Below are positions 18,794 through 28,667 of a stretch of 64,000 bases of DNA, piece by piece. Where the stretch lies: the NCBI RefSeq assembly GCF_947487805.1, contig NZ_CANKXW010000004.1, forward strand, positions 248,001 to 312,000, written 5' to 3'. The notes under the pieces were generated by a model. That model was given only the letters and a program-made list of their open reading frames with translations, was not told the DNA's origin and did not search any database. The stretch comes from an uncultured Tateyamaria sp. Its GTDB lineage: Bacteria > Pseudomonadota > Alphaproteobacteria > Rhodobacterales > Rhodobacteraceae. Position 1 is the first letter of the stretch; every line of letters starts with the position of its first letter. The translations under genes were made by a program, and so were the position numbers.

Positions 18794-19968
18794 ATGCGTT
18801 CGATCGCCAGGGCGATCCCCTGACCACCACCGATGCACATGGTGATCAACGCCTTCGACCCCTGGATCCGCTCCAACTCATAGAGCGCCTTGACCGTGAT
18901 GATCGCGCCGGTCGCTCCAACCGGATGGCCCAACGCAATCGCGCCCCCATTGGGGTTCACGCGCGCCGGATCAAAGCCCAGATCATTCGACACCGCCAAT
19001 GCCTGCGCGGCAAAGGCCTCGTTCGATTCCACCACGTCAAAGTCGCCCGCCGACAACCCCGTCCGGTCCAGCAGGTTGCGCACTGCGGGGATCGGCCCGA
19101 TCCCCATCACCTCCGGGCGCACCCCGGCATGGGCATAGCCCAGAACGCGGGCGCGGGGCGTCAGACCGGCCTTCTCCGCCGCGTCCGCCGTGGCCAGCAC
19201 AACCGCGCCCGCACCGTCATTGATCCCGGACGCATTGCCCGCCGTCACCGACCCGTCCTTCTGAAACACCGGGCGCAACCCGCCCAGCGCCTCGAGGCTC
19301 GTCGCCTTGGGGTGCTCATCCGTGGCGAATTGCAGGGTGTCGCGTTTCACGCGCACCTCGACCGGCGCGATCTGGCTGTCGAAACGACCATCCGCGATGG
19401 CCGCCGCCGCACGTTCCTGGCTTTGCAGGGCAAAGGCGTCCTGATCCGCGCGGCTGATCCCGTGCTCGGCGGCCACGTTCTCTGCCGTGACCCCCATATG
19501 ACCTGTGCCAAAGGGGCAGTTCAGCGCGCCCAGCATCATGTCCAGCGTGCGGACATCGCCCATCTTGGCGCCCCAGCGCTGGTCGGGAATGATAAAGGGC
19601 GAGCGCGACATGTTCTCGGCCCCGCCCGCCAGGCCAAAGTCGGCATCGCCCAGCATCAGAGACTGAATCACACTCACAATCGCCTGAACGCCCGACCCGC
19701 ACAGACGGTTCACATTCATCGCCGGTGTTGTGTCCGGCACACCCGCCTGCATCGCCGCCACGCGGGACAGGTACATGTCGCGCGGTTCGGTGTTGATCAC
19801 GTGACCAAAGGCAACATGGCCGATCTGTCCGCCTTCGACCCCGGACCGTTCCAACGCGGCCTTGGCCGCCACGGTGCCCAGGTCGATGGGGCTGGTTCCG
19901 GCCAGCGATCCGCCGAATGTACCAATGGCGGTGCGCGCGCCGTCGAGGATAACGATGTCTTGGGTCAT
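18787..19968 (-). CDS. Acetyl-CoA C-acyltransferase (thiolase)
   Basis: Thiolase, condensing or cleaving acyl-CoA. 393 residues. Cys90 in [13 protein letters not shown] is the acyl-carrying nucleophile; GHPVGATGA carries the catalytic His and CIGGGQGIA the second Cys. The residues resemble the PhaA/BktB/AtoB type more than the FadA type, so acetoacetyl-CoA or beta-ketoadipyl-CoA metabolism are both possible. It is divergent from the XRE-cupin regulator and convergent with ubiB. Confidence 0.93.
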   Translation of the reverse strand: MTQDIVILDGARTAIGTFGGSLAGTSPIDLGTVAAKAALERSGVEGGQIGHVAFGHVINTEPRDMYLSRVAAMQAGVPDTTPAMNVNRLCGSGVQAIVSVIQSLMLGDADFGLAGGAENMSRSPFIIPDQRWGAKMGDVRTLDMMLGALNCPFGTGHMGVTAENVAAEHGISRADQDAFALQSQERAAAAIADGRFDSQIAPVEVRVKRDTLQFATDEHPKATSLEALGGLRPVFQKDGSVTAGNASGINDGAGAVVLATADAAEKAGLTPRARVLGYAHAGVRPEVMGIGPIPAVRNLLDRTGLSAGDFDVVESNEAFAAQALAVSNDLGFDPARVNPNGGAIALGHPVGATGAIITVKALYELERIQGSKALITMCIGGGQGIALAIERIA

Positions 19969-20063
19969 GGTGCTTTCTCCCTTTGGTCCGATATGGCCGG
20001 GGGCGCGGGCAAAGTCAGCCCCATGGCTTGACTTCGACGCAACGGCACGGGCATCTCTCCGTC

Positions 20064-20624
20064 ATGACGGATGAAACAGACGCAATCTTGTCCCTGCTGC
20101 CCGCCCGCCTCAAGGAGGCGCGGCGCGCGCAAGGCCTGTCGCTGGACGCGGTGGCGAAACTCTCCGGTGTCAGCCGGTCCATGGTCAGCCAGATCGAGCG
20201 CGGCGAATCCTCGCCCACCATCGCGACGCTCTGGAACCTGACGCGCGCCTTGCAGGTGGATTTCGCGGGCCTTCTTGAGGACGGGCCCTCCAGCAGCATC
20301 GAGGTGCTGCGCGACGCGGATGTGCCCAGCATTGAAAACCGCGGCACCGGCTGCACCATCCGCATTCTCAGCCCGCCCGAAGATGCCGGGCGGCACGAGG
20401 TGTACGAGCTGCGGTTTACCGCTGGCGGCGCGCTGGACAGCCAGCCGCACCGGCGTGGTGCGCGCGAACATCTGACCGTGGTGGACGGAACCCTGACCAT
20501 CACCAGCGGCGACGCGACGGATGTGATTGGTCCGGGCGACACGGCGCGATACGCGGCGGATGTGGTGCACCGGATTGCCGCTGATGCACCCGCGCGCGCG
20601 TTTCTGGTTGTGCAGGACGCATAA
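20064..20624 (+). CDS. XRE-family regulator with C-terminal cupin domain
   Basis: 186 residues. An N-terminal HTH_3 domain (RLKEARRAQGLSLDAVAKLSGVS, then SMVSQIERGESSPTIATLW) is joined to a cupin_2 domain with HEVYELRF, HRRGAREHLTVVDG and a VIGPGDTARYAADVVHRI barrel. Such regulators (PuuR and SutR type) sense small metabolites through the cupin. The ATG at 20064 is preferred because the HTH begins soon after. It lies between the divergent thiolase and the kbl-tdh operon, and an inverted repeat overlaps the kbl promoter, so control of kbl-tdh is likely but unproven. Confidence 0.88.
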   Translation: MTDETDAILSLLPARLKEARRAQGLSLDAVAKLSGVSRSMVSQIERGESSPTIATLWNLTRALQVDFAGLLEDGPSSSIEVLRDADVPSIENRGTGCTIRILSPPEDAGRHEVYELRFTAGGALDSQPHRRGAREHLTVVDGTLTITSGDATDVIGPGDTARYAADVVHRIAADAPARAFLVVQDA

Positions 20625-20645
20625 GGCGTCCGCTTTCACGGATTT

Positions 20646-20674
20646 TTGTCCGGTATCATGAAATCCTGTATTTC
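20646..20674 (+). promoter_or_regulatory. kbl promoter with overlapping inverted repeat
   Basis: TTGTCC (20646-20651), a 17-base spacer and TATTTC (20669-20674) stand before kbl. GAAAT (20660-20664) and ATTTC (20670-20674) form an inverted repeat over the -10, a likely operator for the upstream XRE-cupin regulator. Confidence 0.5.
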
Positions 20675-20721
20675 GGAATCACATCCGGCATGTTAGATGC
20701 TCCCATCAAAGGAGCCCTGAC

Positions 20722-21906
20722 ATGACCCAAGCGTTTTTGACCGATGTTGCCGACACCCTCGCCCGGATCGAGGCCGACGGGATGATGAAACGCGAGCGCA
20801 TGATCACCTCGCCCCAGGGTGGGCGGATCGATGTGGGTGACCGCGCGGTTCTGAACCTGTGTGCGAACAATTACCTTGGGCTGGCGGATCACCCCGATCT
20901 GGTTGCGGCGGCGCGCGCTGCGATGGACAGCCACGGGTTTGGCATGGCGAGCGTGCGTTTCATCTGCGGCACGCAGGACCTGCATCGCGAACTGGAACAA
21001 CGGCTGGCGCGGTTTCTGGGCAAGGACGATTCGATCCTTTTTGCCGCGTGTTTTGACGCCAATGGCGGGTTGTTCGAGCCGTTGTTCGGCCCCGAGGACG
21101 CGATTGTGTCGGACGCGCTGAACCATGCGTCGATCATTGATGGCATCCGTCTGTGCAAGGCCAAGCGGTATCGCTATGCCAACTCCGACATGGCCGATCT
21201 GGAGGGGCAATTGCAGCTGGCCCGCGACGAGGGCGCGCGGCATATCGTGATTGCGACGGACGGTGTGTTTTCGATGGATGGCTATCTGGCAAAGCTGCCG
21301 GAAATCAACGTGCTGGCCCAGAAATACGGTGCACTGGTGATGGTGGATGATTGTCACGCCACGGGGTTCATGGGGCCAAAGGGCGCGGGCACCCCGGCTC
21401 ATGCGGGTGTCGAGGTTGATCTGCTGACGGGCACGCTGGGCAAGGCGCTGGGCGGGTCCATTGGCGGCTATATCGCGGGGCCGCAGCCTGTGATCGACCT
21501 TCTGCGCCAGCGGGCGCGGCCGTACCTCTTTTCCAACTCCCTGCCGCCCGCAATCGTGGCTGCGGGGATCGAGGCGATCCGGCTGGTCGAAGAGGGCGAC
21601 GCCCTGCGTGCGCGGCTGTTCGACAACGCCGCCTATTGGCGGGCGGGTCTGACGGCGGTGGGGTTCGAACTGCTGCCCGGTGAGCATCCGATCATCCCCG
21701 TCATGCTGGGAGAGGCGCAGCTGGCGCAGGACATGGCCGCGCGGCTGTTTGATGAGGGTGTGTATGTGTCCGGGTTTTTCTTCCCCGTAGTGCCGCGCGG
21801 GCAGGCGCGGATCAGGACGCAGATGAATGCCGCGCTGACCCGCGCGGATCTGGACCGGGGGTTGGCCGCGTTTGAAACAGTCGGCACGGCGTTGGGGGTG
21901 ATCTGA
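20722..21906 (+). CDS. kbl: Glycine C-acetyltransferase (2-amino-3-ketobutyrate CoA ligase)
   Basis: PLP enzyme splitting 2-amino-3-ketobutyrate with CoA into glycine and acetyl-CoA. 394 residues. [14 protein letters not shown] near the start, [27 protein letters not shown] and the Schiff-base lysine in [12 protein letters not shown] are all Kbl signatures. A good ribosome site (AAAGGAG) precedes the ATG. It overlaps tdh by one base, forming the threonine-to-glycine operon. Confidence 0.98.
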   Translation: MTQAFLTDVADTLARIEADGMMKRERMITSPQGGRIDVGDRAVLNLCANNYLGLADHPDLVAAARAAMDSHGFGMASVRFICGTQDLHRELEQRLARFLGKDDSILFAACFDANGGLFEPLFGPEDAIVSDALNHASIIDGIRLCKAKRYRYANSDMADLEGQLQLARDEGARHIVIATDGVFSMDGYLAKLPEINVLAQKYGALVMVDDCHATGFMGPKGAGTPAHAGVEVDLLTGTLGKALGGSIGGYIAGPQPVIDLLRQRARPYLFSNSLPPAIVAAGIEAIRLVEEGDALRARLFDNAAYWRAGLTAVGFELLPGEHPIIPVMLGEAQLAQDMAARLFDEGVYVSGFFFPVVPRGQARIRTQMNAALTRADLDRGLAAFETVGTALGVI

Positions 21907-22943
21907 TGCGGAACACGATGCTCGCGCTTGAGAAAACCCACGCCCGCGAGGGATTGTGGAAAGTGACTGCCCCGGTGCCGGAGATCGGTCCGGATGACGT
22001 GCTGATCCGGGTGAACAAGACCGGGATTTGCGGCACTGACATTCACATCTGGAACTGGGACGACTGGGCCGCAGGCACCGTGCCGACGCCGATGATCACC
22101 GGGCATGAGTTTGCCGGAGAGATCGTCGAAACAGGCTCTAACGTTGAGGGTTTGGCGCTGGGGCAGCGGTGTTCCGGCGAGGGGCATTTGATCGGCAAGA
22201 CATCGCGCCAGAGCCGTGCGGGCAAGTTTCATCTGGACCCCGCCACGCGGGGGATCGGGGTGAACGAGCAGGGGGCTTTTGCCGAATACCTGCGCCTGCC
22301 TGCGTTCAACGTGGTGCCGCTGCCGGATGAGATCAGCGATGATATCGGCGCCATTCTGGACCCGCTGGGCAATGCGGTACACACCGCCTTATCCTTTGAT
22401 TTGATTGGAGAAGACGTGCTGATCACCGGGGCCGGGCCTATCGGGATCATGGCGGCGGCTGTGGCGCGGCATGTGGGCGCGCGCAACGTGGTGATCACGG
22501 ACATCAACCCCGATCGTCTGGCGCTGGCGGCGCGTGTGGCGGACGTGGTGCCGGTCAATGTGGCCAAGCAAAACCTGACCGATGTGATGCCGGGGCTGAA
22601 GATGACGCAAGGCTTTGACGTGGGCCTTGAGATGTCGGGCAATCAGGCCGCGCTGGATCAGATGGTCGAGGCGATGACCATGGGCGGGCGCATTGCGATG
22701 CTGGGCATTCCGCCCGGCAAGTCGCCGGTGGACTGGAGCCGGATCGTGTTCAAGGCGATCACGATCAAGGGCGTCTATGGCCGCGAGATTTTCGAGACCT
22801 GGTACAAGATGATTGCGATGTTGCAGAACGGTCTGGATGTGTCTGGCGTCATCACACACCGGTTCAAGGTGCAGGAATTTGAGGCGGGATTTGCCGCGAT
22901 GAAATCGGGGTCGTCGGGCAAGGTTGTGCTGGACTGGACCTGA
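21906..22943 (+). CDS. tdh: L-threonine 3-dehydrogenase, lacking structural zinc cysteines
   Basis: NAD-dependent oxidation of threonine to 2-amino-3-ketobutyrate, feeding Kbl. 345 residues. Catalytic zinc ligands are visible: Cys42 in [10 protein letters not shown] and His67-Glu68 in GHEFAG. The Rossmann motif is [13 protein letters not shown]. Compared with E. coli Tdh (Cys 93, 96, 99 and 107 holding a structural zinc), the same loop here reads [15 protein letters not shown] (97-111), so all four cysteines are replaced by Gly, Ser, Ser and Asp. The rest of the protein and its pairing with kbl support the function. Confidence 0.95.
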   Translation: MRNTMLALEKTHAREGLWKVTAPVPEIGPDDVLIRVNKTGICGTDIHIWNWDDWAAGTVPTPMITGHEFAGEIVETGSNVEGLALGQRCSGEGHLIGKTSRQSRAGKFHLDPATRGIGVNEQGAFAEYLRLPAFNVVPLPDEISDDIGAILDPLGNAVHTALSFDLIGEDVLITGAGPIGIMAAAVARHVGARNVVITDINPDRLALAARVADVVPVNVAKQNLTDVMPGLKMTQGFDVGLEMSGNQAALDQMVEAMTMGGRIAMLGIPPGKSPVDWSRIVFKAITIKGVYGREIFETWYKMIAMLQNGLDVSGVITHRFKVQEFEAGFAAMKSGSSGKVVLDWT

Positions 22944-23009
22944 GGCGCGTGCGCTGCGTTAACCATGGTGTTGCGCGGTGTGTGCGGGGCCGATCGTGTG
23001 TGGAAATGT

Positions 23010-23030
23010 GCAGTTTGGCTGGGAAACTGC
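23010..23030. repeat. Inverted repeat after tdh
   Basis: GCAGTTT (23010-23016) and AAACTGC (23024-23030) pair around a 7-base loop in the 227-base gap between the convergent tdh and phosphatase genes. A similar CAGTTT-GAAAC pattern recurs near 23083. It has no T-run; it may be a weak terminator or a protein site. Confidence 0.4.
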
Positions 23031-23170
23031 GCAGTCTTGATGCCGCATCCGGCGGGCGTTTCACGTCGATTTGGCGAAAACGTACAGTTTCGACCTGAAA
23101 CCTTACGTTTTGCGGACAGCGGCCCTAAATCACTGATTCGAATGGTTAATCCGCGGCGGTATGTCGCGGG

Positions 23171-23905
23171 TTACGCAGGTGAGACGTCGAGCGGCATGCG
23201 CCCCTCTGCCGTCAGGGTCCAGACCTTGCCCCCTTCGAACACCGCGGCGGTCAGCGGCTTGCCGTAGCCTGCGCCGGTATCGAGGTTCACGCGGTTGCCG
23301 TAATGCGTCGCCGCATCCACGGGCGTGTGGCCGTGCACGATCAGTTTGGGGTGCGGCGCGGTGTGATCATGGAATTCCTTGCGAATCCAGAGCAGGTCTT
23401 CTTCGGTCTGGTCCTTGATTGCGACGCCGGGGCGGATGCCCGCGTGCACGAACATCAGGTCGCCGCGCACATGGGTCATCCGCAGATCGCGGAGAAAGCT
23501 GAGGTGGCTGGCGGGAACGGCGGCCAGTGCATCGGCCTGCACATCCTGTTCGCGCCTGCGCCCGCCCGCGTCGACGCCGTAGGAGGCGAGTGTGGTGTCA
23601 CCGCCAAGGCGTGGATGCAGCCAATAAAGTTCGACCATCATGTAGGGGTCGTGGCGCAGCGGGTCGGACATGAACCAGTCGAACATGCGGTCATGGTTGC
23701 CCTTGAGAAACGTCCAGTTGCGCCCGGCATCGCGCCCGTCGATCAGCGTGTCGATCACCGCGCGGCTGTCCGGGCCACGGTCGGCGTAGTCGCCGAGAAA
23801 GACGATCTCTGCACCCGCCCCGCCATCGGTCTGGATCAGGTCCAGCACACGGTCCAGTTCGGCCTTTTGGCCATGGATGTCGCCAATGGCATAGAGCGGG
23901 GTCAT
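23171..23905 (-). CDS. Metallophosphoesterase, PPP-type serine/threonine phosphatase
   Basis: 244 residues with the complete PPP motif set: YAIGDIHG (6-13), FLGDYADRGPDS, LKGNHDRM and the later VHGHTPVD. These hold the two metals. The size and pattern resemble bacterial PrpA/ApaH-like enzymes; whether it works on phosphoproteins or on dinucleoside polyphosphates cannot be told. Convergent with tdh and upstream of no obvious partner. Confidence 0.9.
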   Translation of the reverse strand: MTPLYAIGDIHGQKAELDRVLDLIQTDGGAGAEIVFLGDYADRGPDSRAVIDTLIDGRDAGRNWTFLKGNHDRMFDWFMSDPLRHDPYMMVELYWLHPRLGGDTTLASYGVDAGGRRREQDVQADALAAVPASHLSFLRDLRMTHVRGDLMFVHAGIRPGVAIKDQTEEDLLWIRKEFHDHTAPHPKLIVHGHTPVDAATHYGNRVNLDTGAGYGKPLTAAVFEGGKVWTLTAEGRMPLDVSPA

Positions 23906-23979
23906 GGGCAGCCTTTCGGATCAGGGGCGATTGTGGGTGCCATAACGGGTTTGAGCCGGGTCTGCCACCGGGGTCGGGA

Positions 23980-24600
23980 TCAGCGGTCCAGAGCGGTGAT
24001 CAGACCAAGCCCGACAAGGGTGCCGCCGCTTAGGACGCGCAGCCGTGCGGCGGCGCGCCCGCCCGACGACAGAGCGCGCGACAGCCGATGCGCCAGCGCG
24101 ACACAGATGAGATCCGCGCTTGAAAACATCACGTTGACGACGACGCCGAGGGTCAGCAGTTGCGCCCAGATTGGCCACAGGGCTGTGGGGTCGGAAAATT
24201 GCGGCAGGAACGCCACGTAGAACAGGGCGGTTTTCGGGTTGAGAACCTCGACCGTGACGCTTTGCCCAAAGGTCCGCTTGGGCGCGGGCGGGGCGCTGGC
24301 CGCACGGCCAAGGTGGCGGGTGCGGATCATCTGGACGCCGAGCCAGACAAGATAGGCCGCCCCCAAAAGTTTGAGTGCCAGGTAGAGGGGCGGGACCAGT
24401 TCGAGCAGAACGGCCAGGCCAAAGGTTGCGGCGATCACATGGGCATATCCGCCGACATGCAGCCCAAGCGCCGCCATCAATCCATTGCGATACCCGCCTG
24501 CCAGTGTTTGCGCCGTCGCATAAAGCGTCGCGGGGCCCGGCACATAGGCAAAGACGGCAGTGGCGAGAAGGAACGGGATCAGGTGCTCGATGGAGGGCAT
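23980..24600 (-). CDS. LysE family amino-acid exporter
   Basis: 206-residue inner-membrane protein with about six hydrophobic segments. FVYVPGPATLYATAQTL-type opening (here FAYVPGPATLYATAQTL), the GLHVGGYAHVIAATFGLA segment and the second motif EVLNPKTALFYVAFLPQF are LysE/RhtB hallmarks. The substrate is unknown. It stands alone between the phosphatase and serA, in the same direction as both. A second LysE-type gene is present at 9358-9978. Confidence 0.9.
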   Translation of the reverse strand: MPSIEHLIPFLLATAVFAYVPGPATLYATAQTLAGGYRNGLMAALGLHVGGYAHVIAATFGLAVLLELVPPLYLALKLLGAAYLVWLGVQMIRTRHLGRAASAPPAPKRTFGQSVTVEVLNPKTALFYVAFLPQFSDPTALWPIWAQLLTLGVVVNVMFSSADLICVALAHRLSRALSSGGRAAARLRVLSGGTLVGLGLITALDR

Positions 24601-24661
24601 GTTGTCAGCTTAGCGTCGGACGCGGTTGGTGCAAGCCGTGGGTCGGCCTGCACCGCAGTGT

Positions 24662-24686
24662 AAGGTGCGCATTTACTGCGCACCTT
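24662..24686. repeat. GTAGGGTGSGC-type palindrome, single hairpin
   Basis: AAGGTGCGCA (24662-24671) and TGCGCACCTT (24677-24686) pair around TTTAC. The same loop and arms recur at 51460-51480. It lies 30 bases beyond the serA stop and may end serA transcripts. Confidence 0.65.
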
Positions 24687-24715
24687 TCGCCAGAGATGCG
24701 CCGCGACGGCGTACC

Positions 24716-26311
24716 CTATGCCACATCGAACGCGAGCGGTTTGACCTGCGTGAACTGGCCGGTGCCTTCGAGTGTTTTCAGCACGTCCGCCGGGATCGGG
24801 TTGTCGACATAGAGAAGCGCGATGGCCTCGCCCCCGACGGCGGCACGTCCCAGGGTAAAGTTCGCGATGTTGACGCCGTTGTGGCCCATCGTGTTGCCCA
24901 AGAGGCCGATGATGCCCGGCACGTCCTCGTTCGTGGTGTAGAGCATGTGCGCGCCGATCTCGGCGTCGATGTTGATGCCCTTGATCTGGATAAAGCGCGG
25001 TTTGCCGTCCGAGAACACGGTGCCTGCCACCGAGCGTTCGCGTTTGTCGGTCACAACTGTCACCTTGATATAGCCGTCGAAGGCACCGGATTTGTCCTGA
25101 TTGGTGGTCGATATCTGGATGCCGCGTTCCTTGGCGATCACTGGGGCGGAGACCATGTTCACGTCCGGGTTGGCGCGTTTCATGATGCCCGCGACCACGC
25201 CGCAGTTCAGCGCCTCGAGGTTCATGTCGGACACGACGCCGTCATAGAGGATGTTGATCGCCTTGATCGGCTCGTCCGTCATCTGGCCGATGAAGCTGCC
25301 CAGGTGGCCGGCGAGCTTGACCCAGGGGCCCATGACCTTGGCCTCTTCGGCCGTGACGGAAGGCATGTTGAGCGCGTTTTCCACGGCACCGGTGAGCAGG
25401 TAGTTGGCCATCTGTTCGGCCACTTGCAGGGCGACGTTTTCCTGCGCCTCCGTGGTGGCGGCACCGAGGTGGGGTGTGACGACCACGTTGGGCAGGTTGA
25501 AGAGCGCGTTTTCCTTGGCGGGTTCTTCGGCGAAGACGTCAAAGGCGGCACCGGCGACGTGGCCGGATTTGAGCGCTTCGGCAAGGGCCTCTTCGTCCAC
25601 GAGGCCGCCACGGGCGCAGTTGATGATGCGCACGCCGGGTTTCATCATCGCGATGCGCTCGGCGGTGATCATGTTGGCGGTCTGTTCGGTCTTGGGGACG
25701 TGCAGGGTGATGAAGTCGGCGCGCTTGATCAGGTCTTCAAGCTCGACCTTTTCGACGCCCATCTTGTCGGCCTTTTCCTCGCCGAGGAAGGGGTCGTAGG
25801 CCAGCACTTTCATCTTAAGGCCACGGGCGCGGTCGCAGACGATGCCGCCGATGTTGCCTGCGCCGATCACGCCCAGCGTCTTGCCGGTCAGTTCGGTGCC
25901 CATGAACTTGGACTTTTCCCACTTGCCCGCATGGGTGGAGGTCGAGGCCTCGGGGATCTGGCGGGCGACGGCGAACATCATGGCGATGGCGTGTTCCGCC
26001 GTCGTGATCATGTTGCCGAAGGGCGTGTTCATGACGATCACACCTTTTTTCGAGGCGGCGTCCTTGTCGATGTTGTCGGTGCCGATGCCTGCGCGGCCGA
26101 TCACCTTGAGGTTGGTGGCGTTCTTGAGGATCGTCGGGGTCACGCGCGTGGCGGAGCGGATGGCGAGGCCGTCATACTGGCCGATGACTTGCGCCAGTTT
26201 GTCCTTGTCCTTGCCGAGATCGGGTTCGAAGTCGACCTCGATCCCCCGGTCGCGGAAGATCTGGACGGCGGCTTTGGAGAGTTTGTCGGAGATGAGTACT
26301 TTGGGGGCCAT
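24716..26311 (-). CDS. serA: D-3-phosphoglycerate dehydrogenase
   Basis: First step of serine synthesis from 3-phosphoglycerate. 531 residues, the long form with substrate domain, NAD domain (GVIGAGNIGGIV), intervening ASB domain and C-terminal ACT domain (about 455-531, starting GAHMLYTTNEDVPGIIG). NCARGGLVDEEAL and HLGAATTEAQ carry the catalytic Arg and His regions. The ATG at 26311 is chosen because homology begins MAPKVLISDKL. serC precedes it in the same direction; a large palindromic repeat (26337-26390) lies between them, so coupling may be partial. Confidence 0.97.
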   Translation of the reverse strand: MAPKVLISDKLSKAAVQIFRDRGIEVDFEPDLGKDKDKLAQVIGQYDGLAIRSATRVTPTILKNATNLKVIGRAGIGTDNIDKDAASKKGVIVMNTPFGNMITTAEHAIAMMFAVARQIPEASTSTHAGKWEKSKFMGTELTGKTLGVIGAGNIGGIVCDRARGLKMKVLAYDPFLGEEKADKMGVEKVELEDLIKRADFITLHVPKTEQTANMITAERIAMMKPGVRIINCARGGLVDEEALAEALKSGHVAGAAFDVFAEEPAKENALFNLPNVVVTPHLGAATTEAQENVALQVAEQMANYLLTGAVENALNMPSVTAEEAKVMGPWVKLAGHLGSFIGQMTDEPIKAINILYDGVVSDMNLEALNCGVVAGIMKRANPDVNMVSAPVIAKERGIQISTTNQDKSGAFDGYIKVTVVTDKRERSVAGTVFSDGKPRFIQIKGINIDAEIGAHMLYTTNEDVPGIIGLLGNTMGHNGVNIANFTLGRAAVGGEAIALLYVDNPIPADVLKTLEGTGQFTQVKPLAFDVA

Positions 26312-26336
26312 TGTGGTGGTCCTTTTGCGGGTCGGC

Positions 26337-26390
26337 GGTGGGCAGATTGCCCACCCTACGGGATGGGGTAGGGTGGGCAATCTGCCCACC
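26337..26390. repeat. GTAGGGTGSGC-type palindrome, 23-base perfect arms
   Basis: 26337-26359 and 26368-26390 are exact reverse complements, 23 bases each, separated by 8 bases. Each arm is itself a hairpin (GGTGGGCA-GAT-TGCCCACC). Placed between serC and serA, it belongs with the elements at 24662-24686 and 51417-51480. Confidence 0.85.
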
Positions 26391-26395
26391 AATGA

Positions 26396-27562
26396 TCATG
26401 CGTTGATTTCGGCCTCGAACGCCCAGGCAAGCCAGGGCAGCATCGCCTGGATGTCCGATGTCTCGACCGTGCCGCCGCACCAGATGCGCAGGCCCGGAGG
26501 GGCGTCGCGGTACGCACCGATGTCAAGGGCCACGTTTTCATCCGCGAGCCGTTTGGCCATGGCCTTGGCAAAGGCGGCACCGTCGGTGATCCGGTCGTCG
26601 GTGAATTTGAGGCAGACGGACGTGGTCGACCGTGTTGCAGGATCAACGGCGAGGTTGTCGATCCAGTCATGGGCGTCGCAGAAATCCCAGATCGCCTGTG
26701 CATTGGCGTCGGCACGGGCGATGAGGCCCTTGAGCCCGCCCACGTCGCGCGCCCAGTTGAGCGAGAACAGGTAATCTTCGACTGCCAGCATGGAGGGCGT
26801 GTTGATCGTTTCGCCGACGAAGATGCCTTCGATCAGCTTGCCGCCCTTGGTCAGGCGGAAGATCTTGGGCAGGGGCCATGGCGGCGTGTAGTTTTCCAGC
26901 CGTTCCACGGCGCGGGGCGACAGGATCAGCATGCCGTGCGCCGCCTCGCCACCCAGCACCTTTTGCCAGCTGAACGTGGTCACATCGAGCTTGTCCCACG
27001 GCAGGTCCATGGCAAAGGCCGCAGAGGTGGCATCACACAGGGTCAGGCCCGCGCGGTCGGCGGGGATCGCGTCGCCGTTGGCCATGCGCACGCCGGAGGT
27101 GGTGCCGTTCCATGTAAAGCAGACATCGTTGTCGTAGTTCAGGGCGGCCATATCCACGATCTCGCCATAGGCGGCGGTGTGGACGGTGTGTTCGATCTTG
27201 AGCTGTTTGGCCACGTCGGTGACCCAGCCTGCGCCAAAGCTTTCCCAGGCGACCATGTCGGCGTGGCGTTCGCCCAGGAGCGACCACATCGCCATCTCAT
27301 AGGCGCCGGTGTCGGAGGCGGGCACAATGCCGATGCGATAGTCGGCGGGCACGCCGAGGATGTCGCGGGTGTCTTCGATGGCCTGCTTGAGCTTGGCCTT
27401 GCCCACGGCCGCGCGGTGCGAGCGGCCAAGGGGCGCATCAGCCAGAGCGGTCAGATTGTGGGTGGGGGGTTTGGCACAGGGGCCAGAGGAAAAACGCGGG
27501 TTCGACGGTTTCGTCGACGGTAAAAGAGTGTCCGGCCGCGTCGCCGGTTGAGTCATAGCCAT
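26396..27562 (-). CDS. serC: Phosphoserine aminotransferase
   Basis: PLP enzyme converting 3-phosphohydroxypyruvate to phosphoserine. 388 residues. [13 protein letters not shown] (start of the fold), [28 protein letters not shown] and the Schiff-base lysine in [15 protein letters not shown] match the alphaproteobacterial SerC subfamily. The ATG at 27562 is preferred because AAGGA lies eight bases before it; a second ATG two codons later is also possible. Precedes serA; divergent from serB. The leader contains a probable serC RNA motif. Confidence 0.97.
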   Translation of the reverse strand: MAMTQPATRPDTLLPSTKPSNPRFSSGPCAKPPTHNLTALADAPLGRSHRAAVGKAKLKQAIEDTRDILGVPADYRIGIVPASDTGAYEMAMWSLLGERHADMVAWESFGAGWVTDVAKQLKIEHTVHTAAYGEIVDMAALNYDNDVCFTWNGTTSGVRMANGDAIPADRAGLTLCDATSAAFAMDLPWDKLDVTTFSWQKVLGGEAAHGMLILSPRAVERLENYTPPWPLPKIFRLTKGGKLIEGIFVGETINTPSMLAVEDYLFSLNWARDVGGLKGLIARADANAQAIWDFCDAHDWIDNLAVDPATRSTTSVCLKFTDDRITDGAAFAKAMAKRLADENVALDIGAYRDAPPGLRIWCGGTVETSDIQAMLPWLAWAFEAEINA

Positions 27563-27622
27563 GTCTGGTATCCTTACAGATAATCGCCCTTCGTTGGGGA
27601 AGGGTGTCCCACTGCCGCATGT
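27563..27622 (-). promoter_or_regulatory. Probable serC leader RNA motif
   Basis: The serC 5' leader has two hairpins: CCCTTC/GAAGGG (27604-27587) and, next to the start codon, TCTG/CAGA (27580-27577 / 27567-27564), whose loop carries the AAGGA ribosome site. Between and before them are GGGACACCC and GCGATTATCTG. This arrangement agrees with what I recall of the alphaproteobacterial serC motif described by Corbino and colleagues (2005). A covariance-model search is needed to confirm it. Confidence 0.6.
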
Positions 27623-27721
27623 ACGGGGGCCGGTGGGGTGGTGCAACAGGCAAAGCGGGGCTATAGCGCCGCTTGAACATTAAATTGCGACATCTGCGTC
27701 GCCTATCGGAAACGACACCTC

Positions 27722-28600
27722 ATGTTTGTTTGCACGCTTTTGACCGACCCGTTGGCCCCCGCGCTGGAGCCTGCATTGATCGACAATCTGCGCAATGCGT
27801 GGGGTGGCGGCGATGTGCAGTGGCTGGCGGTGGACGAGGCGGCGGCCTTTGCGCTGGAGCATGTGCCGGACAACCGGTGGGCGGTCTGGGCGGACCTGCA
27901 AGAGCTGGGCGTTGATCTGGTCATCACGCCGCTGGCGGGGCAGCGCAAGCGCATGTTGCTGGCGGATATGGACAGCACGATGATCCAGCAGGAGTGCATT
28001 GACGAATTGGCCGATGTCGCCGGTGTGGGCGAGCGGGTCAAGGACATCACCGCCCGCGCCATGAACGGAGAGCTGGACTTCGAGGCGGCGATTCGCGAGC
28101 GGGTCGGGTTGTTGCGCGACCTGCCCGAGGCGGTGATTGGCCAGGTTCTGGACACGCGGATTACCTTGATGCCGGGCGGGCCGGTCCTGCTGGCCACGAT
28201 GAAGGCGCACGGGGCCTATGCGGCGCTGGTGTCGGGGGGGTTCACGGCCTTTACCGCGGCGGTGGCGGGCAAGTTGGGGTTTGATGAAAACCGGGCCAAC
28301 ACGCTGGTGACGGACAAGGGTGTTTTGACCGGCGAGGTGGGTGTGCCGATCCTGGGCCAGCAGGCCAAGGTCGATGCGTTGGAGGAGATCACCGCGCGCC
28401 TTGGCATTGCCGAGGCGGATGTTTTGGCCGTGGGGGACGGGGCCAATGATCTGGGCATGCTGAAACGCGCGGGGATGGGGGTGGCCCTGCATGCGAAGCC
28501 TGCGGTTGCGGCGCAGTGTGATGTGCGGGTGAACTTTGGCGATCTGACCGCGCTGCTTTATGTTCAGGGCTATGCGCGGTCCGAGTTCGTGACGCCCTGA
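27722..28600 (+). CDS. serB: Phosphoserine phosphatase
   Basis: HAD-family phosphatase making serine from phosphoserine. 292 residues with an N-terminal ACT-like region (1-75). The HAD motifs are LADMDSTMIQQECIDELA (nucleophile Asp), LVSGGFTAF (motif II) and GDGANDLGMLKRAG (motif IV), with K in QAKVDAL. Divergent from serC-serA with a 159-base gap holding the promoters; together these three genes form the complete serine pathway. Confidence 0.97.
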   Translation: MFVCTLLTDPLAPALEPALIDNLRNAWGGGDVQWLAVDEAAAFALEHVPDNRWAVWADLQELGVDLVITPLAGQRKRMLLADMDSTMIQQECIDELADVAGVGERVKDITARAMNGELDFEAAIRERVGLLRDLPEAVIGQVLDTRITLMPGGPVLLATMKAHGAYAALVSGGFTAFTAAVAGKLGFDENRANTLVTDKGVLTGEVGVPILGQQAKVDALEEITARLGIAEADVLAVGDGANDLGMLKRAGMGVALHAKPAVAAQCDVRVNFGDLTALLYVQGYARSEFVTP

Positions 28601-28667
28601 TCCGCCATTCTCTGTCTTTGGGTCGAATCGTGGTACCCTGCCTCCAGCCAATAGGGAGGGACAGGTT

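Noticed and set aside
24626-26371. Long open frame on the plus strand opposite serA
   Set aside because: Antisense to serA, rich in Asp, Gly and His, with no recognisable domain; a shadow frame.
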